Shown piece by piece: positions 1 to 12,761 of a DNA stretch of 64,000 nucleotides (position 1 is the first letter of the stretch; every line of letters starts with the position of its first letter). The stretch spans positions 8,957,616 to 9,021,615 of the forward strand of contig JAPFFF010000003.1 of NCBI GenBank assembly GCA_039105265.1, read 5' to 3'. The notes below the pieces were generated by a model. It worked only from the letters and a program-made list of their open reading frames with translations, had not been told where the DNA came from and made no database searches. This DNA comes from Tritrichomonas musculus. Taxonomy: Eukaryota; Parabasalia; Tritrichomonadida; Tritrichomonadidae. The position numbers were made by a program, and so were the translations under genes.

Positions 1-2006
1 CCAAACAACAACGATTCTCTTCCAAGCAGCATCGATTCTCTTCCAAGCAGCATCGATTCTCTTCCAAACAACAACGATTCTCTTCCAAACAACAACGATT
101 CTCTTCCAAACAACAACGATTCTCTTCCAAACAACAACGATTCTCTTCCAAGCAGCATCGATTCTCTTCCAAGCAGCATCGATTATCTCCCAAACAACAA
201 CGATTCTCTTCCAAGCAGCATCGATTCTCTTCCAAGCAGCATCGATTCTCTTCCAAGCAGCATCGATTCTCTTCCAAGCAGCATCGATTCTCTTCCAAGC
301 AGCATCGATTATCTCCCAAACAACAACGATTCTCTTCCAAGCAGCATCGATTCTCTTCCAAACAACAACGATTCTCTTCCAAGCAGCATCGATTCTCTTC
401 CAAGCAGCATCGATTCTCTTCCAAGCAGCATCGATTATCTCCCAAACAACAACGATTCTCTTCCAAGCAGCATCGATTCTCTTCCAAACAACAACGATTC
501 TCTTCCAAGCAGCATCGATTCTCTTCCAAGCAGCATCGATTATCTCCCAAACAACAACGATTCTCTTCCAAGCAGCATCGATTCTCTTCCAAGCAGCATC
601 GATTCTCTTCCAAGCAGCATCGATTCTCTTCCAAGCAGCATCGATTCTCTTCCAAGCAGCATCGATTATCTCCCAAACAACAACGATTCTCTTCCAAGCA
701 GCATCGATTCTCTTCCAAACAACAACGATTCTCTTCCAAGCAGCATCGATTCTCTTCCAAGCAGCATCGATTCTCTTCCAAACAACAACGATTCTCTTCC
801 AAACAACAACGATTCTCTTCCAAGCAGCATCGATTCTCTTCCAAGCAGCATCGATTCTCTTCCAAACAACAACGATTCTCTTCCAAGCAGCATCGATTCT
901 CTTCCAAACAACAACGATTCTCTTCCAAACAACAACGATTCTCTTCCAAGCAGCATCGATTCTCTTCCAAGCAGCATCGATTCTCTTCCAAACAACAACG
1001 ATTCTCTTCCAAGCAGCATCGATTCTCTTCCAAGCAGCATCGATTCTCTTCCAAGCAGCATCGATTATCTCCCAAACAACAACGATTCTCTTCCAAGCAG
1101 CATCGATTCTCTTCCAAGCAGCATCGATTCTCTTCCAAGCAGCATCGATTCTCTTCCAAACAACAACGATTCTCTTCCAAACAACAACGATTCTCTTCCA
1201 AACAACAACGATTCTCTTCCAAACAACAACGATTCTCTTCCAAGCAGCATCGATTCTCTTCCAAACAACAACGATTCTCTTCCAAACAACAACGATTCTC
1301 TTCCAAGCAGCATCGATTCTCTTCCAAACAACAACGATTCTCTTCCAAACAACAACGATTCTCTTCCAAACAACAACGATTCTCTTCCAAACAACAACGA
1401 TTCTCTTCCAAACAACAACGATTCTCTTCCAAACAACAACGATTCTCTTCCAAACAACAACGATTCTCTTCCAAGCAGCATCGATTCTCTTCCAAACAAC
1501 AACGATTCTCTTCCAAGCAGCATCGATTCTCTTCCAAGCAGCATCGATTCTCTTCCAAGCAGCATCGATTCTCTTCCAAACAACAACGATTCTCTTCCAA
1601 GCAGCATCGATTATCTCCCAAACAACAACGATTCTCTTCCAAGCAGCATCGATTCTCTTCCAAACAACAACGATTCTCTTCCAAGCAGCATCGATTCTCT
1701 TCCAAACAACAACGATTCTCTTCCAAACAACAACGATTCTCTTCCAAGCAGCATCGATTCTCTTCCAAGCAGCATCGATTCTCTTCCAAGCAGCATCGAT
1801 TCTCTTCCAAACAACAACGATTCTCTTCCAAGCAGCATCGATTCTCTTCCAAGCAGCATCGATTCTCTTCCAAGCAGCATCGATTCTCTTCCAAACAACA
1901 ACGATTCTCTTCCAAACAACAACGATTCTCTTCCAAACAACAACGATTCTCTTCCAAACAACAACGATTCTCTTCCAAGCAGCATCGATTCTCTTCCAAG
2001 CAGCAT
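1..2006. repeat. L-family copy L0 (cut by the left edge)
   Basis: This stretch opens with the 9-unit block (A, two B, four A, two B). Gamma sites then fall at 185, 311, 437, 542 and 668, giving spacings of 126, 126, 105 and 126 bp. Blocks of 19, 26 and 19 units follow. The same order is repeated 3,171 bp (151 units) downstream, up to about 2006 and 5177. Just after that the two copies differ by three units (a 12-unit block against a 15-unit block). Confidence 0.85.
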
Positions 2007-3164
2007 CGATTATCTCCCAAACAACAACGATTCTCTTCCAAGCAGCATCGATTCTCTTCCAAGCAGCATCGATTCTCTTCCAAACAACAACGATTCTCTT
2101 CCAAACAACAACGATTCTCTTCCAAACAACAACGATTCTCTTCCAAGTAGCATCGATTCTCTTCCAAGCAGCATCGATTCTCTTCCAAGCAGCATCGATT
2201 CTCTTCCAAGCAGCATCGATTCTCTTCCAAACAACAACGATTCTCTTCCAAACAACAACGATTATCTCCCAAACAACAACGATTCTCTTCCAAGCAGCAT
2301 CGATTCTCTTCCAAGCAGCATCGATTCTCTTCCAAGCAGCATCGATTCTCTTCCAAGCAGCATCGATTCTCTTCCAAGCAGCATCGATTCTCTTCCAAGC
2401 AGCATCGATTCTCTTCCAAACAACAACGATTCTCTTCCAAGCAGCATCGATTCTCTTCCAAGCAGCATCGATTCTCTTCCAAGCAGCATCGATTCTCTTC
2501 CAAACAACAACGATTCTCTTCCAAGCAGCATCGATTCTCTTCCAAACAACAACGATTCTCTTCCAAACAACAACGATTCTCTTCCAAGCAGCATCGATTC
2601 TCTTCCAAGCAGCATCGATTCTCTTCCAAGCAGCATCGATTCTCTTCCAAGCAGCATCGATTCTCTTCCAAACAACAACGATTCTCTTCCAAGCAGCATC
2701 GATTCTCTTCCAAGCAGCATCGATTCTCTTCCAAGCAGCATCGATTCTCTTCCAAACAACAACGATTCTCTTCCAAGCAGCATCGATTATCTCCCAAACA
2801 ACAACGATTCTCTTCCAAGCAGCATCGATTCTCTTCCAAACAACAACGATTCTCTTCCAAACAACAACGATTCTCTTCCAAGCAGCATCGATTCTCTTCC
2901 AAGCAGCATCGATTCTCTTCCAAGCAGCATCGATTCTCTTCCAAGCAGCATCGATTCTCTTCCAAACAACAACGATTCTCTTCCAAGCAGCATCGATTCT
3001 CTTCCAAGCAGCATCGATTCTCTTCCAAGCAGCATCGATTCTCTTCCAAACAACAACGATTCTCTTCCAAACAACAACGATTCTCTTCCAAACAACAACG
3101 ATTCTCTTCCAAACAACAACGATTCTCTTCCAAGCAGCATCGATTCTCTTCCAAGCAGCATCGA
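2007..3164. repeat. Satellite between L0 and L1
   Basis: It consists only of 21-bp units. It includes a 12-unit block (2010-2258), a 25-unit block (2262-2783) whose A/B order recurs at 5958-6479, 11418-11939 and 15534-16055, and an 18-unit block. The gamma site near 2262 is unusual because an A unit precedes it instead of B. Confidence 0.85.
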
Positions 3165-6100
3165 TTATCTCCCAAACAACAACGATTCTCTTCCAAGCAG
3201 CATCGATTCTCTTCCAAGCAGCATCGATTCTCTTCCAAACAACAACGATTCTCTTCCAAACAACAACGATTCTCTTCCAAACAACAACGATTCTCTTCCA
3301 AACAACAACGATTCTCTTCCAAGCAGCATCGATTCTCTTCCAAGCAGCATCGATTATCTCCCAAACAACAACGATTCTCTTCCAAGCAGCATCGATTCTC
3401 TTCCAAGCAGCATCGATTCTCTTCCAAGCAGCATCGATTCTCTTCCAAGCAGCATCGATTCTCTTCCAAGCAGCATCGATTATCTCCCAAACAACAACGA
3501 TTCTCTTCCAAGCAGCATCGATTCTCTTCCAAACAACAACGATTCTCTTCCAAGCAGCATCGATTCTCTTCCAAGCAGCATCGATTCTCTTCCAAGCAGC
3601 ATCGATTATCTCCCAAACAACAACGATTCTCTTCCAAGCAGCATCGATTCTCTTCCAAACAACAACGATTCTCTTCCAAGCAGCATCGATTCTCTTCCAA
3701 GCAGCATCGATTATCTCCCAAACAACAACGATTCTCTTCCAAGCAGCATCGATTCTCTTCCAAGCAGCATCGATTCTCTTCCAAGCAGCATCGATTCTCT
3801 TCCAAGCAGCATCGATTCTCTTCCAAGCAGCATCGATTATCTCCCAAACAACAACGATTCTCTTCCAAGCAGCATCGATTCTCTTCCAAACAACAACGAT
3901 TCTCTTCCAAGCAGCATCGATTCTCTTCCAAGCAGCATCGATTCTCTTCCAAACAACAACGATTCTCTTCCAAACAACAACGATTCTCTTCCAAGCAGCA
4001 TCGATTCTCTTCCAAGCAGCATCGATTCTCTTCCAAACAACAACGATTCTCTTCCAAGCAGCATCGATTCTCTTCCAAACAACAACGATTCTCTTCCAAA
4101 CAACAACGATTCTCTTCCAAGCAGCATCGATTCTCTTCCAAGCAGCATCGATTCTCTTCCAAACAACAACGATTCTCTTCCAAGCAGCATCGATTCTCTT
4201 CCAAGCAGCATCGATTCTCTTCCAAGCAGCATCGATTATCTCCCAAACAACAACGATTCTCTTCCAAGCAGCATCGATTCTCTTCCAAGCAGCATCGATT
4301 CTCTTCCAAGCAGCATCGATTCTCTTCCAAACAACAACGATTCTCTTCCAAACAACAACGATTCTCTTCCAAACAACAACGATTCTCTTCCAAACAACAA
4401 CGATTCTCTTCCAAGCAGCATCGATTCTCTTCCAAACAACAACGATTCTCTTCCAAACAACAACGATTCTCTTCCAAGCAGCATCGATTCTCTTCCAAAC
4501 AACAACGATTCTCTTCCAAACAACAACGATTCTCTTCCAAACAACAACGATTCTCTTCCAAACAACAACGATTCTCTTCCAAACAACAACGATTCTCTTC
4601 CAAACAACAACGATTCTCTTCCAAACAACAACGATTCTCTTCCAAGCAGCATCGATTCTCTTCCAAACAACAACGATTCTCTTCCAAGCAGCATCGATTC
4701 TCTTCCAAGCAGCATCGATTCTCTTCCAAGCAGCATCGATTCTCTTCCAAACAACAACGATTCTCTTCCAAGCAGCATCGATTATCTCCCAAACAACAAC
4801 GATTCTCTTCCAAGCAGCATCGATTCTCTTCCAAACAACAACGATTCTCTTCCAAGCAGCATCGATTCTCTTCCAAACAACAACGATTCTCTTCCAAACA
4901 ACAACGATTCTCTTCCAAGCAGCATCGATTCTCTTCCAAGCAGCATCGATTCTCTTCCAAGCAGCATCGATTCTCTTCCAAACAACAACGATTCTCTTCC
5001 AAGCAGCATCGATTCTCTTCCAAGCAGCATCGATTCTCTTCCAAGCAGCATCGATTCTCTTCCAAACAACAACGATTCTCTTCCAAACAACAACGATTCT
5101 CTTCCAAACAACAACGATTCTCTTCCAAACAACAACGATTCTCTTCCAAGCAGCATCGATTCTCTTCCAAGCAGCATCGATTATCTCCCAAACAACAACG
5201 ATTCTCTTCCAAGCAGCATCGATTCTCTTCCAAGCAGCATCGATTCTCTTCCAAACAACAACGATTCTCTTCCAAACAACAACGATTCTCTTCCAAACAA
5301 CAACGATTCTCTTCCAAGTAGCATCGATTCTCTTCCAAGCAGCATCGATTCTCTTCCAAACAACAACGATTCTCTTCCAAACAACAACGATTCTCTTCCA
5401 AACAACAACGATTCTCTTCCAAACAACAACGATTCTCTTCCAAACAACAACGATTCTCTTCCAAGCAGCATCGATTCTCTTCCAAGCAGCATCGATTATC
5501 TCCTAAACAACAACGATTCTCTTCCAAGCAGCATCGATTCTCTTCCAAGCAGCATCGATTCTCTTCCAAGCAGCATCGATTCTCTTCCAAGCAGCATCGA
5601 TTATCTCCCAAACAACAACGATTCTCTTCCAAGCAGCATCGATTATCTCCCAAACAACAACGATTCTCTTCCAAACAACAACGATTCTCTTCCAAGCAGC
5701 ATCGATTCTCTTCCAAGCAGCATCGATTCTCTTCCAAGCAGCATCGATTCTCTTCCAAACAACAACGATTCTCTTCCAAGCAGCATCGATTCTCTTCCAA
5801 ACAACAACGATTCTCTTCCAAACAACAACGATTCTCTTCCAAGTAGCATCGATTCTCTTCCAAGCAGCATCGATTATCTCCCAAACAACAACGATTCTCT
5901 TCCAAGCAGCATCGATTATCTCCCAAACAACAACGATTCTCTTCCAAGCAGCATCGATTATCTCCCAAACAACAACGATTCTCTTCCAAGCAGCATCGAT
6001 TCTCTTCCAAGCAGCATCGATTCTCTTCCAAGCAGCATCGATTCTCTTCCAAGCAGCATCGATTCTCTTCCAAGCAGCATCGATTCTCTTCCAAGCAGCA

Positions 6101-7634
6101 TCGATTCTCTTCCAAACAACAACGATTCTCTTCCAAGCAGCATCGATTCTCTTCCAAGCAGCATCGATTCTCTTCCAAGCAGCATCGATTCTCTTCCAAA
6201 CAACAACGATTCTCTTCCAAGCAGCATCGATTCTCTTCCAAACAACAACGATTCTCTTCCAAACAACAACGATTCTCTTCCAAGCAGCATCGATTCTCTT
6301 CCAAGCAGCATCGATTCTCTTCCAAGCAGCATCGATTCTCTTCCAAGCAGCATCGATTCTCTTCCAAACAACAACGATTCTCTTCCAAGCAGCATCGATT
6401 CTCTTCCAAGCAGCATCGATTCTCTTCCAAGCAGCATCGATTCTCTTCCAAACAACAACGATTCTCTTCCAAGCAGCATCGATTATCTCCCAAACAACAA
6501 CGATTCTCTTCCAAGCAGCATCGATTCTCTTCCAAACAACAACGATTCTCTTCCAAACAACAACGATTCTCTTCCAAGCAGCATCGATTCTCTTCCAAGC
6601 AGCATCGATTCTCTTCCAAGCAGCATCGATTCTCTTCCAAACAACAACGATTCTCTTCCAAGCAGCATCGATTCTCTTCCAAGCAGCATCGATTCTCTTC
6701 CAAGCAGCATCGATTCTCTTCCAAACAACAACGATTCTCTTCCAAACAACAACGATTCTCTTCCAAACAACAACGATTCTCTTCCAAACAACAACGATTC
6801 TCTTCCAAGCAGCATCGATTCTCTTCCAAGCAGCATCGATTATCTCCCAAACAACAACGATTCTCTTCCAAGCAGCATCGATTCTCTTCCAAGCAGCATC
6901 GATTCTCTTCCAAGCAGCATCGATTCTCTTCCAAGCAGCATCGATTCTCTTCCAAGCAGCATCGATTCTCTTCCAAACAACAACGATTCTCTTCCAAGCA
7001 GCATCGATTCTCTTCCAAGCAGCATCGATTCTCTTCCAAGCAGCATCGATTCTCTTCCAAACAACAACGATTCTCTTCCAAGCAGCATCGATTATCTCCC
7101 AAACAACAACGATTCTCTTCCAAGCAGCATCGATTCTCTTCCAAACAACAACGATTCTCTTCCAAACAACAACGATTCTCTTCCAAGCAGCATCGATTCT
7201 CTTCCAAGCAGCATCGATTCTCTTCCAAGCAGCATCGATTCTCTTCCAAACAACAACGATTCTCTTCCAAGCAGCATCGATTCTCTTCCAAGCAGCATCG
7301 ATTCTCTTCCAAGCAGCATCGATTCTCTTCCAAACAACAACGATTCTCTTCCAAACAACAACGATTCTCTTCCAAACAACAACGATTCTCTTCCAAACAA
7401 CAACGATTCTCTTCCAAGCAGCATCGATTCTCTTCCAAGCAGCATCGATTATCTCCCAAACAACAACGATTCTCTTCCAAGCAGCATCGATTCTCTTCCA
7501 AGCAGCATCGATTCTCTTCCAAACAACAACGATTCTCTTCCAAACAACAACGATTCTCTTCCAAACAACAACGATTCTCTTCCAAACAACAACGATTCTC
7601 TTCCAAGCAGCATCGATTCTCTTCCAAGCAGCAT
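3165..7634. repeat. L-family copy L1, left partner of the 9.58-kb pair
   Basis: The order of blocks here (9, then 6, 6, 5 and 6, then 19, 26, 19, 15, and on through 11, 25, 17, 12, 17 and 9 units) is repeated at 12762-17210. The offset is 9,597 bp at first and 9,576 bp after one A unit is lost in the downstream 26-unit block. Rare markers agree: D in the unit at 5314 and CTAAAC in the unit at 5503 match 14890 and 15079. The match seems to end about 130 bp past 7634, where gamma spacing changes. Confidence 0.87.
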
Positions 7635-10600
7635 CGATTATCTCCCAAACAACAACGATTCTCTTCCAAGCAGCATCGATTCTCTTCCAAGCAGCATCGA
7701 TTCTCTTCCAAGCAGCATCGATTCTCTTCCAAGCAGCATCGATTCTCTTCCAAGCAGCATCGATTATCTCCCAAACAACAACGATTCTCTTCCAAGCAGC
7801 ATCGATTCTCTTCCAAACAACAACGATTCTCTTCCAAACAACAACGATTCTCTTCCAAACAACAACGATTCTCTTCCAAACAACAACGATTCTCTTCCAA
7901 GCAGCATCGATTCTCTTCCAAGCAGCATCGATTATCTCCCAAACAACAACGATTCTCTTCCAAGCAGCATCGATTCTCTTCCAAGCAGCATCGATTCTCT
8001 TCCAAACAACAACGATTCTCTTCCAAACAACAACGATTCTCTTCCAAACAACAACGATTCTCTTCCAAACAACAACGATTCTCTTCCAAACAACAACGAT
8101 TCTCTTCCAAACAACAACGATTCTCTTCCAAGCAGCATCGATTCTCTTCCAAACAACAACGATTCTCTTCCAAACAACAACGATTCTCTTCCAAGCAGCA
8201 TCGATTCTCTTCCAAGCAGCATCGATTCTCTTCCAAGCAGCATCGATTCTCTTCCAAGCAGCATCGATTATCTCCCAAACAACAACGATTCTCTTCCAAG
8301 CAGCATCGATTCTCTTCCAAGCAGCATCGATTCTCTTCCAAACAACAACGATTCTCTTCCAAACAACAACGATTCTCTTCCAAACAACAACGATTCTCTT
8401 CCAAACAACAACGATTCTCTTCCAAGCAGCATCGATTCTCTTCCAAGCAGCATCGATTATCTCCCAAACAACAACGATTCTCTTCCAAGCAGCATCGATT
8501 CTCTTCCAAGCAGCATCGATTCTCTTCCAAGCAGCATCGATTCTCTTCCAAGCAGCATCGATTCTCTTCCAAGCAGCATCGATTCTCTTCCAAGCAGCAT
8601 CGATTATCTCCCAAACAACAACGATTCTCTTCCAAGCAGCATCGATTCTCTTCCAAGCAGCATCGATTCTCTTCCAAACAACAACGATTCTCTTCCAAAC
8701 AACAACGATTCTCTTCCAAACAACAACGATTCTCTTCCAAACAACAACGATTCTCTTCCAAACAACAACGATTCTCTTCCAAACAACAACGATTCTCTTC
8801 CAAGCAGCATCGATTCTCTTCCAAACAACAACGATTCTCTTCCAAACAACAACGATTCTCTTCCAAGCAGCATCGATTCTCTTCCAAACAACAACGATTC
8901 TCTTCCAAACAACAACGATTCTCTTCCAAACAACAACGATTCTCTTCCAAACAACAACGATTCTCTTCCAAACAACAACGATTCTCTTCCAAACAACAAC
9001 GATTCTCTTCCAAACAACAACGATTCTCTTCCAAGCAGCATCGATTCTCTTCCAAACAACAACGATTCTCTTCCAAGCAGCATCGATTCTCTTCCAAGCA
9101 GCATCGATTCTCTTCCAAGCAGCATCGATTCTCTTCCAAACAACAACGATTCTCTTCAAAGCAGCATCGATTATCTCCCAAACAACAACGATTCTCTTCC
9201 AAGCAGCATCGATTCTCTTCCAAACAACAACGATTCTCTTCCAAACAACAACGATTCTCTTCCAAGCAGCATCGATTCTCTTCCAAGCAGCATCGATTCT
9301 CTTCCAAGCAGCATCGATTCTCTTCCAAACAACAACGATTCTCTTCCAAGCAGCATCGATTCTCTTCCAAGCAGCATCGATTCTCTTCCAAGCAGCATCG
9401 ATTCTCTTCCAAACAACAACGATTCTCTTCCAAACAACAACGATTCTCTTCCAAACAACAACGATTCTCTTCCAAACAACAACGATTCTCTTCCAAGCAG
9501 CATCGATTCTCTTCCAAGCAGCATCGATTATCTCCCAAACAACAACGATTCTCTTCCAAGCAGCATCGATTCTCTTCCAAGCAGCATCGATTCTCTTCCA
9601 AACAACAACGATTCTCTTCCAAACAACAACGATTCTCTTCCAAGTAGCATCGATTCTCTTCCAAGCAGCATCGATTCTCTTCCAAACAACAACGATTCTC
9701 TTCCAAACAACAACGATTCTCTTCCAAACAACAACGATTCTCTTCCAAACAACAACGATTCTCTTCCAAACAACAACGATTCTCTTCCAAGCAGCATCGA
9801 TTCTCTTCCAAGCAGCATCGATTATCTCCTAAACAACAACGATTCTCTTCCAAGCAGCATCGATTCTCTTCCAAGCAGCATCGATTCTCTTCCAAGCAGC
9901 ATCGATTCTCTTCCAAGCAGCATCGATTATCTCCCAAACAACAACGATTCTCTTCCAAGCAGCATCGATTATCTCCCAAACAACAACGATTCTCTTCCAA
10001 ACAACAACGATTCTCTTCCAAGCAGCATCGATTCTCTTCCAAGCAGCATCGATTCTCTTCCAAGCAGCATCGATTCTCTTCCAAACAACAACGATTCTCT
10101 TCCAAGCAGCATCGATTCTCTTCCAAACAACAACGATTCTCTTCCAAACAACAACGATTCTCTTCCAAGCAGCATCGATTCTCTTCCAAGCAGCATCGAT
10201 TCTCTTCCAAGCAGCATCGATTCTCTTCCAAACAACAACGATTCTCTTCCAAGCAGCATCGATTCTCTTCCAAGCAGCATCGATTCTCTTCCAAGCAGCA
10301 TCGATTCTCTTCCAAACAACAACGATTCTCTTCCAAACAACAACGATTCTCTTCCAAACAACAACGATTCTCTTCCAAACAACAACGATTCTCTTCCAAG
10401 CAGCATCGATTCTCTTCCAAGCAGCATCGATTATCTCCCAAACAACAACGATTCTCTTCCAAGCAGCATCGATTCTCTTCCAAGCAGCATCGATTCTCTT
10501 CCAAGCAGCATCGATTCTCTTCCAAGCAGCATCGATTCTCTTCCAAGCAGCATCGATTCTCTTCCAAGCAGCATCGATTATCTCCCAAACAACAACGATT

Positions 10601-12761
10601 CTCTTCCAAGCAGCATCGATTATCTCCCAAACAACAACGATTCTCTTCCAAACAACAACGATTCTCTTCCAAGCAGCATCGATTCTCTTCCAAGCAGCAT
10701 CGATTCTCTTCCAAACAACAACGATTCTCTTCCAAGCAGCATCGATTCTCTTCCAAGCAGCATCGATTCTCTTCCAAGCAGCATCGATTCTCTTCCAAAC
10801 AACAACGATTCTCTTCCAAACAACAACGATTCTCTTCCAAACAACAACGATTCTCTTCCAAACAACAACGATTCTCTTCCAAGCAGCATCGATTCTCTTC
10901 CAAGCAGCATCGATTATCTCCCAAACAACAACGATTCTCTTCCAAGCAGCATCGATTCTCTTCCAAGCAGCATCGATTCTCTTCCAAGCAGCATCGATTC
11001 TCTTCCAAGCAGCATCGATTCTCTTCCAAGCAGCATCGATTCTCTTCCAAGCAGCATCGATTATCTCCCAAACAACAACGATTCTCTTCCAAGCAGCATC
11101 GATTATCTCCCAAACAACAACGATTCTCTTCCAAACAACAACGATTCTCTTCCAAGCAGCATCGATTCTCTTCCAAGCAGCATCGATTCTCTTCCAAGCA
11201 GCATCGATTCTCTTCCAAACAACAACGATTCTCTTCCAAGCAGCATCGATTCTCTTCCAAGCAGCATCGATTCTCTTCCAAGCAGCATCGATTCTCTTCC
11301 AAACAACAACGATTCTCTTCCAAACAACAACGATTCTCTTCCAAACAACAACGATTCTCTTCCAAACAACAACGATTCTCTTCCAAGCAGCATCGATTCT
11401 CTTCCAAGCAGCATCGATTATCTCCCAAACAACAACGATTCTCTTCCAAGCAGCATCGATTCTCTTCCAAGCAGCATCGATTCTCTTCCAAGCAGCATCG
11501 ATTCTCTTCCAAGCAGCATCGATTCTCTTCCAAGCAGCATCGATTCTCTTCCAAGCAGCATCGATTCTCTTCCAAACAACAACGATTCTCTTCCAAGCAG
11601 CATCGATTCTCTTCCAAGCAGCATCGATTCTCTTCCAAGCAGCATCGATTCTCTTCCAAACAACAACGATTCTCTTCCAAGCAGCATCGATTCTCTTCCA
11701 AACAACAACGATTCTCTTCCAAACAACAACGATTCTCTTCCAAGCAGCATCGATTCTCTTCCAAGCAGCATCGATTCTCTTCCAAGCAGCATCGATTCTC
11801 TTCCAAGCAGCATCGATTCTCTTCCAAACAACAACGATTCTCTTCCAAGCAGCATCGATTCTCTTCCAAGCAGCATCGATTCTCTTCCAAGCAGCATCGA
11901 TTCTCTTCCAAACAACAACGATTCTCTTCCAAGCAGCATCGATTATCTCCCAAACAACAACGATTCTCTTCCAAGCAGCATCGATTCTCTTCCAAACAAC
12001 AACGATTCTCTTCCAAACAACAACGATTCTCTTCCAAGCAGCATCGATTCTCTTCCAAACAACAACGATTCTCTTCCAAGCAGCATCGATTCTCTTCCAA
12101 GCAGCATCGATTCTCTTCCAAACAACAACGATTCTCTTCCAAGCAGCATCGATTCTCTTCCAAGCAGCATCGATTCTCTTCCAAACAACAACGATTCTCT
12201 TCCAAGCAGCATCGATTCTCTTCCAAGCAGCATCGATTCTCTTCCAAGCAGCATCGATTCTCTTCCAAACAACAACGATTCTCTTCCAAACAACAACGAT
12301 TCTCTTCCAAGCAGCATCGATTCTCTTCCAAGCAGCATCGATTCTCTTCCAAGCAGCATCGATTCTCTTCCAAACAACAACGATTCTCTTCCAAGCAGCA
12401 TCGATTCTCTTCCAAGCAGCATCGATTCTCTTCCAAGCAGCATCGATTCTCTTCCAAGCAGCATCGATTATCTCCCAAACAACAACGATTCTCTTCCAAG
12501 CAGCATCGATTATCTCCCAAACAACAACGATTCTCTTCCAAACAACAACGATTCTCTTCCAAACAACAACGATTCTCTTCCAAACAACATCGATTCTCTT
12601 CCAAACAACAACGATTCTCTTCCAAACAACAACGATTCTCTTCCAAACAACAACGATTCTCTTCCAAACAACAACGATTCTCTTCCAAACAACAACGATT
12701 CTCTTCCAAACAACAACGATTCTCTTCCAAGCAGCATCGATTCTCTTCCAAGCAGCATCGA
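7635..12761. repeat. Satellite between L1 and L2, rearranged L-type blocks
   Basis: Pure 21-bp units in block orders that resemble neighbouring copies without one consistent offset. The 17-unit block at 9171-9524 recurs many times elsewhere. A D unit at 9640 and a CTAAAC unit at 9829 lie 189 bp apart, as in other L copies. The 25-unit block at 11418-11939 matches 2262-2783. A and B runs near 12,530-12,720 are almost all A. The unit at 12580 is an A/B intermediate. Confidence 0.82.

Noticed and set aside
5503-9159. A minus-strand open frame of 1,218 codons (KRIDAAW/KRIVVVW heptads)
   Set aside because: It is only the interval between CTAAAC variants, which give TAG in this frame. Equivalent open stretches occur throughout the array.
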